Part shown: positions 36,785-46,160 of the stretch, piece by piece
How positions within the stretch are numbered: position 1 is the first letter of the stretch
Layout: the number at the start of each line of letters is the position of its first letter
DNA from: JAJEAD01 sp965221555
GTDB lineage: Bacteria > Pseudomonadota > Gammaproteobacteria > HK1
Length of the DNA: 64,000 nucleotides
Reading direction: 5' to 3'
NCBI GenBank assembly: GCA_965221555.1
Contig: OZ244895.1
Location: 248,001 to 312,000, forward strand
Notes under the pieces: generated by a model
Seen by the model: only the letters and a program-made list of their open reading frames with translations
Database searches by the model: none
What the model was told of the DNA's origin: nothing
Translations under genes and position numbers: made by a program

Positions 36785-37840
36785 ATGCAATTCCATCTCG
36801 TCATCAACATGGAACGCTTGACCCCGGACACCGACATGGTCGAGGTGCTGGAGCACACCACCGCGATGGTGGAACTCGCCGATCGGGCCGGCTTCGAGAT
36901 CGTATGGGCGGCGGAACACCACGCCCTGGAGATGACGATCGCGCCCGGCCCCTTTCAGCTCCTCGCCCACTTTGCCGCGCGCACCCAGCGCATTCGACTC
37001 GGCACCGCGGTGGTGGTCGCGCCCTACTGGCATCCCATCAAGCTTGCGGGAGAGGCGGCGCTCTTTGACCTCATATCGGGCGGTCGTCTGGAGTTCGGCA
37101 TCGGTCGGGGCGCCTACCAGCGCGAATTCGATCGCCTCGCCGGGGGCATGGACCAGAACATCGGCGTACCGATGATGCAGGAGATGATCCCTCTGCTCAA
37201 AAAACTCTGGCGGGGCGATGTCGCGCACGAGGGAAAATACTGGAGCTTTCCCGCCGCCACCTCGTGCCCCAAGCCGGTGCAGAAGCCGCATCCGCCCTTC
37301 TGGGTGGCGGCCCGCGACCCCGGTACCTGCGACGCCGCGATCAAGGAAGGCTGCAACATCATGTCCTGGGGACTCACCCGGCCCTTTGCCGAAGTGGAGA
37401 AGTACAAGGCGCAGTTCGAGGCGTCGCTTGCGGCCCATCCGGAGGCGCCTCGCCCCCGCTTCATGACCATGCGCCATACCGGGATCTACGAGAAGCCGGC
37501 CGAGCTCGATGTCTTCGTCGACGCGATCGTGCGCCAGGGACGTCAGTTCGAGAACCTGTTCCGCAACCTCGCCCCGGTCCGGGCCGGCTTTCCCGACGAG
37601 CCGGACCCCGCCCTGCTCACCAACCAGGCCGCATACGAGCCCGCCGCACTCAAGGAGAACCTGATCCTCGGCACGCCGGACGAGGCGATCGAGAAGCTCA
37701 AGCGCTACGAGGCGCTCGGCGTCGACGCCTTCTGCTACATGGGGAGCTACGGACTGCCGATGCCGCAGCAGCGGCGTTCGCTCGAGCTCTTCGCGAGCGA
37801 GGTGATGCCGGCGTTTGCGGGGCGCTCCAAGGCGGCGTAA
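36785..37840 (+). CDS. LLM-class flavin-dependent oxidoreductase
   Basis: A 351-residue luciferase-like monooxygenase. Family landmarks are FEIVWAAEHHALEMTI, RIRLGTAVVVAPYWHPIKLA and RLEFGIGRGAYQREFDRL. The WAAEHH signature is typical of the bacterial-luciferase-type branch that uses reduced FMN. The ATG at 36785 follows AGGAG at ten bases. It is followed after 78 bases by a second LLM gene, so the two may act together on one substrate; the substrate is unknown. Confidence 0.87.
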   Translation: MQFHLVINMERLTPDTDMVEVLEHTTAMVELADRAGFEIVWAAEHHALEMTIAPGPFQLLAHFAARTQRIRLGTAVVVAPYWHPIKLAGEAALFDLISGGRLEFGIGRGAYQREFDRLAGGMDQNIGVPMMQEMIPLLKKLWRGDVAHEGKYWSFPAATSCPKPVQKPHPPFWVAARDPGTCDAAIKEGCNIMSWGLTRPFAEVEKYKAQFEASLAAHPEAPRPRFMTMRHTGIYEKPAELDVFVDAIVRQGRQFENLFRNLAPVRAGFPDEPDPALLTNQAAYEPAALKENLILGTPDEAIEKLKRYEALGVDAFCYMGSYGLPMPQQRRSLELFASEVMPAFAGRSKAA

Positions 37841-37918
37841 CGCGCCGTGCGTCACGCCGGCCGGCGTGAATCAGCTTGAGTCCGATGGCGACCGGTGCGC
37901 CGTCATGAGGAGTCCGCC

Positions 37919-38959
37919 ATGAGCCTCGCGTTCGGCCTCGGTCTGGGTCAGGACCAGGATGTTCACAGCGTTGCGCGCTACGCGCGGCTCGCGGAAGATC
38001 TCGGGTACCACCACGTCACCATGATCGACATGGGCACCCTCTCCCAAGAGGTGCACGTCATGATGACGCTCGCCGCCGCGGCGACCTCGCGCATCCTGGT
38101 CGGCCACGGCGTGACGAACCCCGCGACCTACCACCCCGGTGCGATCGCGAACGCGGCGGCTTCGCTGCGCGAACTCTCCGGGGATCGAGCGTTCGTCGGG
38201 ATCGGGGCGGGGGGACCCTATGGGCAATACCTTACCCGGGGCGTTCGGATGCGCGAGCTGCGCGAGGCGATCCGTTTCATCAACGACTACTCGGCGGGCG
38301 GAGAAGGCGAGTGGCAGGGCAACTCCTGGCATAGCGAGTGGATTCGCCGCTCGCGCCATGCCGGTCGCCCGGTGCCGATGTGGGTGGCGGTAGCCGGTCC
38401 GCGGACTTGCCGGATTGCGGGTGAACTCGGTCACGCCGTGTTCAGCATCGGAATGGATCCGGTGCTCCAGCAGTGGCGCCTGGATCAGATCGCGCGCGGC
38501 GCCGAGGCGGCGGGGCGGGATCCCTCGGAAGTGGAGGTGTGGGTCCGCACCCAGTGCTATCTCGCCGAGTCCAAGGCCGCGGTGCGGCGTGAGATGGCTC
38601 CCTACGCCGCCACCGCAGCCTGGGAGCTCTACCAGATACTGCGACAGAACAACCCGGAAGTCGCGGACCTGAGAGCCCGCCTCGATCGCGCCCACCCCGG
38701 TCTCCTCGAAGAATTCCGACAGATTTGGGAACACTGGGACCCCTACTGGACGGAGCGGATCGGCGGGCCACAGACCGAGTTCACCACGCAGCGGGTCATC
38801 GACTTCTTCCTCGCTTCGGGCTCCGCGGACGAAGTGGCCGAGCAGTGCCACGCGCTTCGGCCCCTCGGGGTGCGTGGCATCTCTTCCGTGCTCTTCTCGA
38901 TTCGGGAAGACACCGAGGCGATGCGCCGCATGGCGGCAGAGCTGATGCCGCTCCTCTAA
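37919..38959 (+). CDS. LLM-class oxidoreductase (F420/flavin type)
   Basis: A 346-residue TIM-barrel LLM protein with MSLAFGLGLGQDQDVHSVAR, HGVTNPATYHPGAIANAAAS, FVGIGAGGPYGQYL and PVPMWVAVAGPRTCRIAGEL. It is more like F420-dependent LLM proteins than the preceding gene, but the cofactor is an inference. The ATG at 37919 follows AGGAG by six bases. The TAA stop (38957-38959) is part of the end of repeat fragment R13. Confidence 0.85.
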   Translation: MSLAFGLGLGQDQDVHSVARYARLAEDLGYHHVTMIDMGTLSQEVHVMMTLAAAATSRILVGHGVTNPATYHPGAIANAAASLRELSGDRAFVGIGAGGPYGQYLTRGVRMRELREAIRFINDYSAGGEGEWQGNSWHSEWIRRSRHAGRPVPMWVAVAGPRTCRIAGELGHAVFSIGMDPVLQQWRLDQIARGAEAAGRDPSEVEVWVRTQCYLAESKAAVRREMAPYAATAAWELYQILRQNNPEVADLRARLDRAHPGLLEEFRQIWEHWDPYWTERIGGPQTEFTTQRVIDFFLASGSADEVAEQCHALRPLGVRGISSVLFSIREDTEAMRRMAAELMPLL

Positions 38960-39002
38960 CCCGGGTGTATCACTGACAGTCGGCCGCTTCGGGCGCTAAC
39001 TC
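38957..39002 (-). repeat. Repeat fragment R13
   Basis: TAACCCGGGTGTATCACTGA followed by CGGCCGCTTCGGGCGC matches one end of the intergenic repeat family. It begins with the stop codon of the LLM gene and fills the 46-base gap to the GFA gene. Confidence 0.5.
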
Positions 39003-39005
39003 GCG

Positions 39006-39422
39006 TCAACCCTCGCCTTCGCTGCTGGTTGCCGGATATCGCGCGAGGTGATCTTCGAAGGGGAACCAGTTGGCCCGGTCCGCGGTGTGCACGTGCCCGC
39101 CCGGCTTCCGGTCGATCTCGCCCTCGAAAGCGGTCCGCACGATGTGAATCTCGCCCGGCCAGCGCGTCGAGCGGAAGAACAGGGTGGAACCGCAGCGCTC
39201 GCAGAAGCCTCGTTCGGCTCCGGGGGTGGATGCGAACCAGCGCAGCGTGGCGTCTTCGACGAGGGTGAAGTGCGAGTTCTCCACGCCAACCCAGGTAACC
39301 ATCGGCGCTCCATGGGCGCGGCGGCACAGCGTACAGTGGCAATGCAGCGCCCAGCGTGTGGGCAGTGTTACCTCGAAGCGCAGCGCGGTGCACAGGCAGG
39401 CGCCGGAGCATCGACCGACCAT
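39006..39422 (-). CDS. GFA family (CENP-V/GFA) zinc protein
   Basis: A 138-residue protein of the glutathione-dependent formaldehyde-activating enzyme family. The zinc-binding cysteines are visible as CLC near residues 9-11, CHCTLCRR (28-35) and CERCGS (74-79). Most members have no proven formaldehyde role, so the catalytic function is uncertain. It reads GACLCTALRFEVTL at the front as family members do. It is convergent with the LLM gene and stands alone. Confidence 0.88.
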   Translation of the reverse strand: MVGRCSGACLCTALRFEVTLPTRWALHCHCTLCRRAHGAPMVTWVGVENSHFTLVEDATLRWFASTPGAERGFCERCGSTLFFRSTRWPGEIHIVRTAFEGEIDRKPGGHVHTADRANWFPFEDHLARYPATSSEGEG

Positions 39423-39473
39423 GCCATTACTCCTTGGACGTACCGCGACGAAAACGCCGAATGCGGCGGTGGG

Positions 39474-40448
39474 TCATGAACACGAAACGGGGAGCGTGTA
39501 GCTCGTGGCGTTCTCGACGATGTCTGGAATGGAGAGCTCGGTGTCCGACGCCTCCATGATGAACTCGACACGGTGAGCTTCCAGGAAGCTCCTGATGACG
39601 CTCCACTTGATCGCGTAACTCACGTTCTCCGCGTCCGTGGCGTGGAGTGAGGAAGACACGATGCCAATGACCTTTCCACCCAGGTCGAGGAGCGGGCCGC
39701 CGCTGTTTCCGGGGTGAACGGGAGCGGTCAGCTGATATTCCCGTATGTCGTCTTTGTGGCCGGACAGTGACGCGATCAGGCCATCAGCTACAACCCCGTA
39801 CCGCGACATGACCTGGGTAAACGGGAAGCCATAGACGACCACCGGCTCACCCAGTCGGACTTTGGGCGCGGAACGAAAGACGGCGACTTCCTTCAAGGAA
39901 AGTTCCGCTTCGACGTCCACGCTCAGAAGGGCCAGATCATTCTCGGCGCTCTGTGCATACACCCGCGCTGGCCCGTAGCCTCGTATGTCTATCTCGTTGC
40001 AGTCCTCGATCACATGGTGGTTGGTGAGCAACATGCCGCCCGAAGTGATCATGAACGCGGTTCCTATGATTCCACTTTCTCGGGGCTCTATTGATTGGGG
40101 ATCCGGGCTGAAGGTGATTCGCTCAATCTCGCAGAGATTCAAGTCGTACTCGACTTGTTCCGGCCCCAATCCGAAGACGTCCGAGGTGATCTTGACGTCG
40201 AAGATGCAGTGGTCCTCGAAATCGCTGAGATCGATCAGCAACTCCTCGCCGGGCGCAATGGTTCGAGCGCCCAGCAAGCCGTCTCCCCAATCGATGGAGT
40301 AATCGGGAGAGATCTGGACCTCCCATATGCCAAGGGCACTCTCGTTTACGACAGTGACACTCGGAGCCGCGGCCCAGGCCGGGGCGAGACCGAAGGAAGG
40401 GACCAGGCCAGCCAACAAGACTGCGCAGATGGAGCGCCGGGAACACAT
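39474..40448 (-). CDS. Exported trypsin-like serine protease with N-terminal beta domain
   Basis: A 324-residue protein with a signal peptide (MCSRRSICAVLLAGLVPSFG to about residue 27). Residues 30-115 form a beta-rich domain with conserved SIDWGDGLLGARTIAPGEEL and two Cys, resembling short secreted domains found alone in other bacteria. Residues 125-290 are a trypsin/S1C protease with triad H145 (LTNHHVI), D171 (NDLALL) and S249 (GNSGGPLL). No PDZ domain is present, unlike DegP. Base composition is visibly less GC-rich than its neighbours, which hints at transfer. AGGAGC precedes the ATG. Confidence 0.85.
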   Translation of the reverse strand: MCSRRSICAVLLAGLVPSFGLAPAWAAAPSVTVVNESALGIWEVQISPDYSIDWGDGLLGARTIAPGEELLIDLSDFEDHCIFDVKITSDVFGLGPEQVEYDLNLCEIERITFSPDPQSIEPRESGIIGTAFMITSGGMLLTNHHVIEDCNEIDIRGYGPARVYAQSAENDLALLSVDVEAELSLKEVAVFRSAPKVRLGEPVVVYGFPFTQVMSRYGVVADGLIASLSGHKDDIREYQLTAPVHPGNSGGPLLDLGGKVIGIVSSSLHATDAENVSYAIKWSVIRSFLEAHRVEFIMEASDTELSIPDIVENATSYTLPVSCS

Positions 40449-40487
40449 GGAGCTTGCTCCTTTTCTTGAACGGGTAGAGATGGTACT

Positions 40488-41561
40488 TCAGGCGCCCCGT
40501 CCGAGCTTGCGCAGGGCGAGGCCGGCGGCGAGATACATGATTATGTAGACGATCACCCGGTAGATGACCGCGGAGCCGGGCGGTATGCAGATGAAGCTCA
40601 TGCCGGTCAGCCCGCGCCGGCCGATCTCGTGGGCGATTCGGATGGTCTCGTAGTCGGTCATGCCCATCGGTTCGGCGAGCTCGCCGAGGATGTCGCCGGG
40701 GGCGGGGCCGGAGCCGCCGATGCAGTCCATGTCGAAATGGACGTACACGCCCCGGGTGCCCTTCCAGGCGCGGTCGAGTTCGCCCACCAGCCCCTCGATG
40801 CCGAGGCTCGTGCGCAGCTCCCACGCGCTTATGAAGCGGGCGCCCTCGCGCAGGTAGCGGCGCACGATGTCCTTGTCCTCGAGCATGCCGCGCTCGCCTA
40901 TCTCGACAAGGTGGCGCGGGTGCATGTTGTCGAGAAACTCGTACATCTTGTGCTTCCAGGAGGAGGAGCCGGCGATGCGCGGGTCTCCGGTGAGATAGTC
41001 GAGCTTGCTCGCATCCCAGTGGGTGTCGAGGCTAACGCAGCCGACGGGCCCGTCGACGTGCTCCGCGCAGGGCTTGGCGATCGCGTAGCTCCCGCAGGGG
41101 CTGTTCTGTCCGATCACCACCGGCACCGCCCCGGCGCGCAGCGCATCGTTCACCTTGGTCTCGACCGCGGCCTGGGCGGCGAGCACGTTCTCCGGCGTCT
41201 GGTCGTGCATCACCGACTCCGGAATGTCGGCGTCGCCGTAGTCCACCATCCGCAGGTGCTCGAAGACATCGAGGTCGAAGTCCTGAATGTACCCGGAGGG
41301 GTAACGCGCGGATTGCTGGCGCACTCGCTTCGGCGCCTCGATCCAGTCCTCCATCGGCACTCCGGCGTAGTAGCCACCGGAGGCGGCGACGTAGGGGGCT
41401 CCGATGATGACCACCTCGGCGCCGTCGAGGTCCTTACGGTCTCTCGCGATGTCACGCGCCATGAAGGAGGGCGTCTCCGGGGCGAGCAGGGGCCACTCGT
41501 GCCGGGCCGCGAAGCTGGTGGTGGTGAACTCTTCCCAGGTCGGATAGTCGGTGGCGGCCAT
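40488..41561 (-). CDS. Arginase/agmatinase-fold protein with incomplete metal site
   Basis: A 357-residue ureohydrolase-superfamily protein, only distantly related to the two near the window start. DTHWD (D179, H181, D183) and HFDMD (D277, D279) keep five of the six metal ligands, but the GGDHS motif reads GQNSP (151-155), so the first histidine ligand is missing. The C-terminal 25 residues (IYRVIVYIIMYLAAGLALRK) are hydrophobic, unusual for a soluble ureohydrolase. GGAGCC lies before the ATG. Substrate is unknown. Confidence 0.8.
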   Translation of the reverse strand: MAATDYPTWEEFTTTSFAARHEWPLLAPETPSFMARDIARDRKDLDGAEVVIIGAPYVAASGGYYAGVPMEDWIEAPKRVRQQSARYPSGYIQDFDLDVFEHLRMVDYGDADIPESVMHDQTPENVLAAQAAVETKVNDALRAGAVPVVIGQNSPCGSYAIAKPCAEHVDGPVGCVSLDTHWDASKLDYLTGDPRIAGSSSWKHKMYEFLDNMHPRHLVEIGERGMLEDKDIVRRYLREGARFISAWELRTSLGIEGLVGELDRAWKGTRGVYVHFDMDCIGGSGPAPGDILGELAEPMGMTDYETIRIAHEIGRRGLTGMSFICIPPGSAVIYRVIVYIIMYLAAGLALRKLGRGA

Positions 41562-41576
41562 TGAACAGGCTCCTCG

Positions 41577-41632
41577 ATGGTGGCGTTACGAATCTGGTGT
41601 CCGAAGCAGGATATCGGTGAAACAAAGCGGCT
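41577..41632 (-). repeat. Repeat fragment R14
   Basis: TCTGGTGTCCGAAGCAGGA then ATATCGGTGAAACAAAGCGG matches the last 50 bases of a reverse-oriented copy. It lies between the arginase-fold gene and the VWA gene. Confidence 0.55.
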
Positions 41633-41665
41633 GAACCGACGTGGAGCCGCCGCGACCCGCGCCGA

Positions 41666-42856
41666 TCACGGTACGCGCCGTCGGCGCAGCTCCGCCATCC
41701 CCCCATCGAGGCCCCCGAGGGTGAGTGGGAACATCCGCTCCCCCATCATCTCGCGGGTCATCTGGATGGACTGGGTATAGGGCCAGTACTGCTCCGGAAT
41801 CGGGTTTAGCCAGATCGCGAAGGGCCAGGCCTCGAGCACGCGGTTCATCCACACCGCGCCCGATTCCTCGTTCCAGTGCTCGACGCTCCCCCCGGCCATG
41901 GCGATCTCGTAGGGACTCATGCTGGCGTCGCCGACGAAGATGACCTTGTGATCGGCGCCGTACTTGTGGAGGACATCCATGGTGGGGATACGTTCGGTGT
42001 GGCGGCGCCGGTTGTCCTTCCACACCCCTTCGTAGATGAAGTTGTGGAAGTAGAAGTGCTCCAGGTGCCGGAACTCCCCGCGCGCGGCCGAGAAGAGCTC
42101 CTCGCAGACCCTGACGTGGTCGTCCATCGAGCCGCCGACATCGAGAAATAGCAGCACCTTCACCGCGTTGTGCCGCTCCGGAACCATGCGGATATCGAGC
42201 AGTCCGGCGTTGCGGGCGGTCGAGCGCACCGTGCCGTCGAGGTCGAGTTCGCTCGCCGCGCCCTCGCGCGCGAAGCGCCGCAGCTTGCGCAGCGCCACCT
42301 TCATGTTGCGGGTGCCGAGCTCCACCGTATCGTCGAAGTTCCGGAACTCGCGGCGGTCCCAGACCTTGACCGCGCGCCGGTGGCGCGAGCCTGGCTGACC
42401 GATGCGCACGCCCTCCGGGTTGTAGCCGAAGGCGCCGAAGGGCGAACGGCCCGCGGTGCCTATCCACTTGTTGCCTCCCTGGTGGCGCTTCTCCTGCTCC
42501 TCCAGCCGCTTCCTGAGCTCCTCCATGAGCTTTTCAAAGCCGCCCATCGCCGCGATGCGGGCCTTCTCCTCCTCGCTCAGGTGCAGCTCCGCCTGGCGCT
42601 GCAGCCACTCCTCGGGGATCTCTCCGTAGACTCCCTCGAAGCGCTCTTCCATGCCCTTGAAGTACGCCCCGAAGCACTGGTCGAAGCGGTCGAAGTGCCG
42701 CTCGTCCTTCACCAGCGCGGCGCGCGCGAGGGCGTAGAAGCCGTCCACCTCCAGCATCGCGACCCGGCGCTCCAGCGCCTCGAGCAGGGTGAGGAATTCG
42801 GTTATCGAGACCGGGATTTCGTAACGCCGCAGCTTGAAGAAGAAGTCAACGAGCAT
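41666..42856 (-). CDS. VWA-domain (CoxE-like) protein
   Basis: A 396-residue cytoplasmic protein. The first ~150 residues are helical and charged (SITEFLTLLEALERRVAML near 18-36), and the second half is a von Willebrand A domain with a MIDAS-like DVGGSMDD in which the first Ser of the DxSxS pattern is Gly. This layout matches the VWA proteins paired with MoxR ATPases. Such pairs remodel or metal-load partner enzymes; the client here is not evident because no CO-dehydrogenase genes are present. It overlaps the MoxR gene by 11 bases. Confidence 0.87.
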   Translation of the reverse strand: MLVDFFFKLRRYEIPVSITEFLTLLEALERRVAMLEVDGFYALARAALVKDERHFDRFDQCFGAYFKGMEERFEGVYGEIPEEWLQRQAELHLSEEEKARIAAMGGFEKLMEELRKRLEEQEKRHQGGNKWIGTAGRSPFGAFGYNPEGVRIGQPGSRHRRAVKVWDRREFRNFDDTVELGTRNMKVALRKLRRFAREGAASELDLDGTVRSTARNAGLLDIRMVPERHNAVKVLLFLDVGGSMDDHVRVCEELFSAARGEFRHLEHFYFHNFIYEGVWKDNRRRHTERIPTMDVLHKYGADHKVIFVGDASMSPYEIAMAGGSVEHWNEESGAVWMNRVLEAWPFAIWLNPIPEQYWPYTQSIQMTREMMGERMFPLTLGGLDGGMAELRRRRVP

Positions 42857-43700
42857 TGCGGCGGTGCAGGAAGGCGAGGCGCTCGAAGAGGTGCACGTCC
42901 TGTTCGTTCTTGAGCAGCGCGCCGTAGAGCGGGGGAATGGCCTGGCGCGCGTCCTGGTCGCGAAGCGCCTCGGGCGGGATGTCCTCGGCGACGAGCAGCT
43001 TGATCCAGTCGAGAAGCTCCGAGGTCGAGGGCTTCTTCTTGAGCCCCGGCACTTCGCGCACCTCGAAGAAGGTCTCGAGCGATTCGCGCAGGAGGTCCTG
43101 CTTGAGGTCGGGGAAGTGCACCCCGACGATGCGGGTCATCGTCTCCCGGTCGGGGAAACGGATGTAGTGGAAGAAGCAGCGCCGCAGAAAAGCGTCGGGC
43201 AGCTCCTTCTCGTTGTTGCTGGTAATGATGATGATCGGGCGGTGGCGCGCGACCACCGTCTCGCGGGTCTCGTATACATGGAACTCCATGCGGTCGAGTT
43301 CGTGCAGGAGGTCGTTCGGGAACTCGATGTCCGCCTTGTCGATCTCGTCGATGAGAAGGACCGGACGGACCGCCGATGCGAATGCCTCCCACAGCTTGCC
43401 GCGCACGATGTAGTTGCCGATGTCGTGCACCCGGTCGTCCCCGAGCTGGGAGTCGCGCAGGCGAGCCACCGCATCGTACTCGTAGAGCCCCTGGCCCGCC
43501 TTGGTGATCGACTTGATGTGCCAGGGAATGAGCGGCGCGTCGATGGCGCGGGCGACCTCCTCGGCGAGCATCGTCTTGCCGGTACCCGGCTCGCCCTTGA
43601 TGAGCAGCGGGCGCGCAAGCGTAATCGCCGCGTTGACCGCGAGCATCAGGTCGCCGGTGGCGACATAGGTGTCGGTCCCTTCGAATCGTGCTCCGGTCAT
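42846..43700 (-). CDS. MoxR-family AAA+ ATPase
   Basis: A 284-residue AAA+ ATPase with Walker A GEPGTGKTM (about residues 37-45), Walker B VLLIDEIDKAD, sensor 1 ITSNNEKELP and an arginine-finger segment FLRRCFFHYIRFPD. It works with the VWA protein encoded immediately after it. The ATG at 43700 gives a typical N terminus (MTGARFEGTDTYVATGDLML), although the frame is open further upstream. Confidence 0.92.
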   Translation of the reverse strand: MTGARFEGTDTYVATGDLMLAVNAAITLARPLLIKGEPGTGKTMLAEEVARAIDAPLIPWHIKSITKAGQGLYEYDAVARLRDSQLGDDRVHDIGNYIVRGKLWEAFASAVRPVLLIDEIDKADIEFPNDLLHELDRMEFHVYETRETVVARHRPIIIITSNNEKELPDAFLRRCFFHYIRFPDRETMTRIVGVHFPDLKQDLLRESLETFFEVREVPGLKKKPSTSELLDWIKLLVAEDIPPEALRDQDARQAIPPLYGALLKNEQDVHLFERLAFLHRRNAR

Positions 43701-43893
43701 GTACGGGCGGTCTCCCTGGGCGGCGGTGGCGCGCTCGGTGCGGGCGGCGGCACAGTGTAGACCACCGCCGGGGCGGCTCGGGAAAGCTGCCGCCTCGGGC
43801 GCGCCGAAGCACTCGGCGTGCTCTTGATACGCGGCGCCCGCGGAGTTTGCGATACTCGGGGACGAAGCCCCGCGGGGTCGAGGCCCGAAGACA

Positions 43894-45141
43894 TTGAGCG
43901 ACACGCTGCCGTGCCGGGGCCGGGACTGGTCCACCCTCAAGAAGGAGCTCGCCGCCATGGGCGAGAGCGACGCCCGATGGCGGGATCTGCGCACCGCGGT
44001 GTTCGTCTTCCACGCCGGGGACGATGTGCTGGACGTGGCCAGGTCCGCCTATGCAATGTACCAGTCCGAGAACGGGCTCGGCGCGGCCAGCGCCTTCCCG
44101 AGTCTCGCCCGGATGGAGGCCGACGTGGTCTCGATCGGCCTCGATCTCCTGAACGCCCCGGATGGAGCCTGCGGAGACATGACCTCGGGCGGCTCGGAGA
44201 GCATCTTCCTCGCCCTCAAGACCTGTCGGGACGAGGCCCGGGCGAGCGGCGCGAACACGCGGGGCATGCACGTGCTGATGCCCCGTTCCGCCCACCCCGC
44301 CTTCGACAAGGCCGCGGCCTGCCTCGATATCGAGATTATCCGGGTGCCGGTCGCGCCCGACTGTCGAGCGGACGTCGCCGCCATGGCCGCGGCGGCTTGC
44401 GAGCGCACCCTGATGATCGTCGGCTCCGCGCCCTGCTTTCCCTATGGCCTGATCGATCCCATCGAAGAGCTTGGCGCGCTCGCCGCCGACCGCGGCATCT
44501 GGCTCCATGTCGACGCCTGCGTCGGCGGCTACTTCGCCCCCTTCGCGAAGATGAACGGAGTGCCCCTGCCCGCCTTCGACTTCGGCGTACCCGGCGTGCG
44601 CTCGATCTCCGCCGACCTCCACAAGTACGGCTACAGCGCCAAGGGGGCCTCGACCCTGTTCCACCGCAGCGCGGAGCAGCGGGAGTTCCAGGTCTTCTCC
44701 TGCGACGCGTGGCCGGTGGGGACCATGCGCACCCCGTCCGCGGCCGGAACCCGGCCGGGAGGCGCCATCGCGTCCGCGTGGGCGGTGCTGCACTACCTGG
44801 GGGAGGACGGATACCGGAAGAAAGCGCGTCAGGTCGTCGAAACTCGGGAGCGCCTGGAAGCGGCGATCGACGACATCGAGGGGCTCCGCGTCGTCGCGCG
44901 GCCGCAACTCGGCCTCATCGCCTACACCTCGGATTCCCTCGACATCCACTCGATCGCCGACCGGCTCTCCGAGAAAGGCTGGTTCAGCCCACGCCTCGAC
45001 GACCCGCCCGCCGTCCACCTGATGCTCTCGCCCGAGCACCGGCGCGTGATCGACGACTACATCGCGGATCTGCGCGACGCGGCTCGCGCGGTCTCGATGT
45101 CCCGAGCCAGAGCCCCTTCCGCGCACACCCGTTACAACTGA
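43894..45141 (+). CDS. PLP-dependent group II decarboxylase-family protein
   Basis: A 415-residue fold-type I PLP enzyme of the group II decarboxylase/sphingosine-phosphate lyase family. The PLP lysine lies in SADLHKYGYSAKG (about residues 246-258) after an HVDACVGGYF segment holding the cofactor-binding Asp, and TSGGSESIFLALKTCRDEAR is the phosphate-binding region. It resembles archaeal tyrosine/aspartate decarboxylases (MfnA) and Dpl1-like lyases; the substrate is uncertain. The start is a TTG at 43894. It is divergent from the MoxR/VWA pair. Confidence 0.85.
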   Translation: MSDTLPCRGRDWSTLKKELAAMGESDARWRDLRTAVFVFHAGDDVLDVARSAYAMYQSENGLGAASAFPSLARMEADVVSIGLDLLNAPDGACGDMTSGGSESIFLALKTCRDEARASGANTRGMHVLMPRSAHPAFDKAAACLDIEIIRVPVAPDCRADVAAMAAAACERTLMIVGSAPCFPYGLIDPIEELGALAADRGIWLHVDACVGGYFAPFAKMNGVPLPAFDFGVPGVRSISADLHKYGYSAKGASTLFHRSAEQREFQVFSCDAWPVGTMRTPSAAGTRPGGAIASAWAVLHYLGEDGYRKKARQVVETRERLEAAIDDIEGLRVVARPQLGLIAYTSDSLDIHSIADRLSEKGWFSPRLDDPPAVHLMLSPEHRRVIDDYIADLRDAARAVSMSRARAPSAHTRYN

Positions 45142-45173
45142 ACGGGCGCGAGGGGCTCTGCCCGCGGTCCCGG

Positions 45174-46160
45174 TCAGCCTGACACGGCCCGGGGATAGAA
45201 GCACCGCCAAGCGTGAGTACCGTCTCCGCGCTCCAGATCGGGAAGCGTTTCGTGACAGCGCGCGCGCGCGAAGGGGCAGCGGGGATGGAACTCGCAGCCC
45301 GCCGGGCGCTCCATCAGGCTCGGGACCTCGCCGGTCAGCTCGAGCCGGTCCGCCACCGCATCGGGGTCGGGCTGCGGATTGGCGGACAGCAGGGCCAGGG
45401 TGTAGGGATGGCGCGGCTCGCTGAAGATGGTCTCGGTCGGACCCTGCTCCACGAGCCGCCCCAGATACATGATGCCCATGCGATCGGTGATGTGACGCAC
45501 CACGTTGAGGTTGTGGCTGATCGCGAGGATGCTGATGCCGAGCTCCTGCTGCAGCCGGCCGAGGAGGTTCAGCACTTCCCCCTGCACCGACACGTCGAGG
45601 CCGGCGGTCGGCTCGTCGGCGATCACGAGCTTCGGCCCGAGCGCGAGCGCACGCGCGACGCCGATGCGCCGTGCCTGGCCGCCGCTCAGCTGATGGGGAT
45701 AGCGGCCCGCGAAGTCCTCGCCGAGTCCCACCATGCGCAGCAGACGCCGCACCTCGCTTCGCAGGTCGCGTCCGCGGAGTCCGTGAATGCGGAAGGGCTC
45801 CGAGAGCAGTGAACGCACCGTGAGCCGTGGGCTCAAGGATCCGACCGGGTCCTGGAACATCGCCCCGACCTCCCGCCGGAACGCCTTGCGCGCCCGCGGT
45901 CCGACTCCCACGACATCCCGGCCCTGAAAGCGGATGCTGCCTTCGCACGGGCGCAGCAGACCCATGATGCTTCGCGCCAGGGTGGTCTTGCCCGATCCGC
46001 TCTCGCCCACCAGTCCGAAGGTCTCCCCCTCGCCGATCGCAAGCGAGACTCCGGCGACCGCATCGATGAACGCCTTCGACCCGCCCGGGCGCAGCGCCCG
46101 GAGCCCCGCCCGGACGCGATAGCGCACCCGCACATCTTCCACCTCCAGGACGGCGCTCAC
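45174..46160 (-). CDS. Dipeptide-type ABC importer ATPase (OppF-like), second cluster
   Basis: A 328-residue ATPase with GESGSGKTT, MFQDPVGSLSPRLTV, LSGGQARRIGVARAL, LVIADEPTAGLD and the Cys-rich end CEFHPRCPFARARC. It is clearly paralogous to the ATPase at 12907-13887, including the LSGGQA variant of the signature. The GTG at 46160 overlaps the upstream ATPase stop as GTGA. It is the last gene of the minus-strand operon running from 49338. Confidence 0.92.
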   Translation of the reverse strand: MSAVLEVEDVRVRYRVRAGLRALRPGGSKAFIDAVAGVSLAIGEGETFGLVGESGSGKTTLARSIMGLLRPCEGSIRFQGRDVVGVGPRARKAFRREVGAMFQDPVGSLSPRLTVRSLLSEPFRIHGLRGRDLRSEVRRLLRMVGLGEDFAGRYPHQLSGGQARRIGVARALALGPKLVIADEPTAGLDVSVQGEVLNLLGRLQQELGISILAISHNLNVVRHITDRMGIMYLGRLVEQGPTETIFSEPRHPYTLALLSANPQPDPDAVADRLELTGEVPSLMERPAGCEFHPRCPFARARCHETLPDLERGDGTHAWRCFYPRAVSG

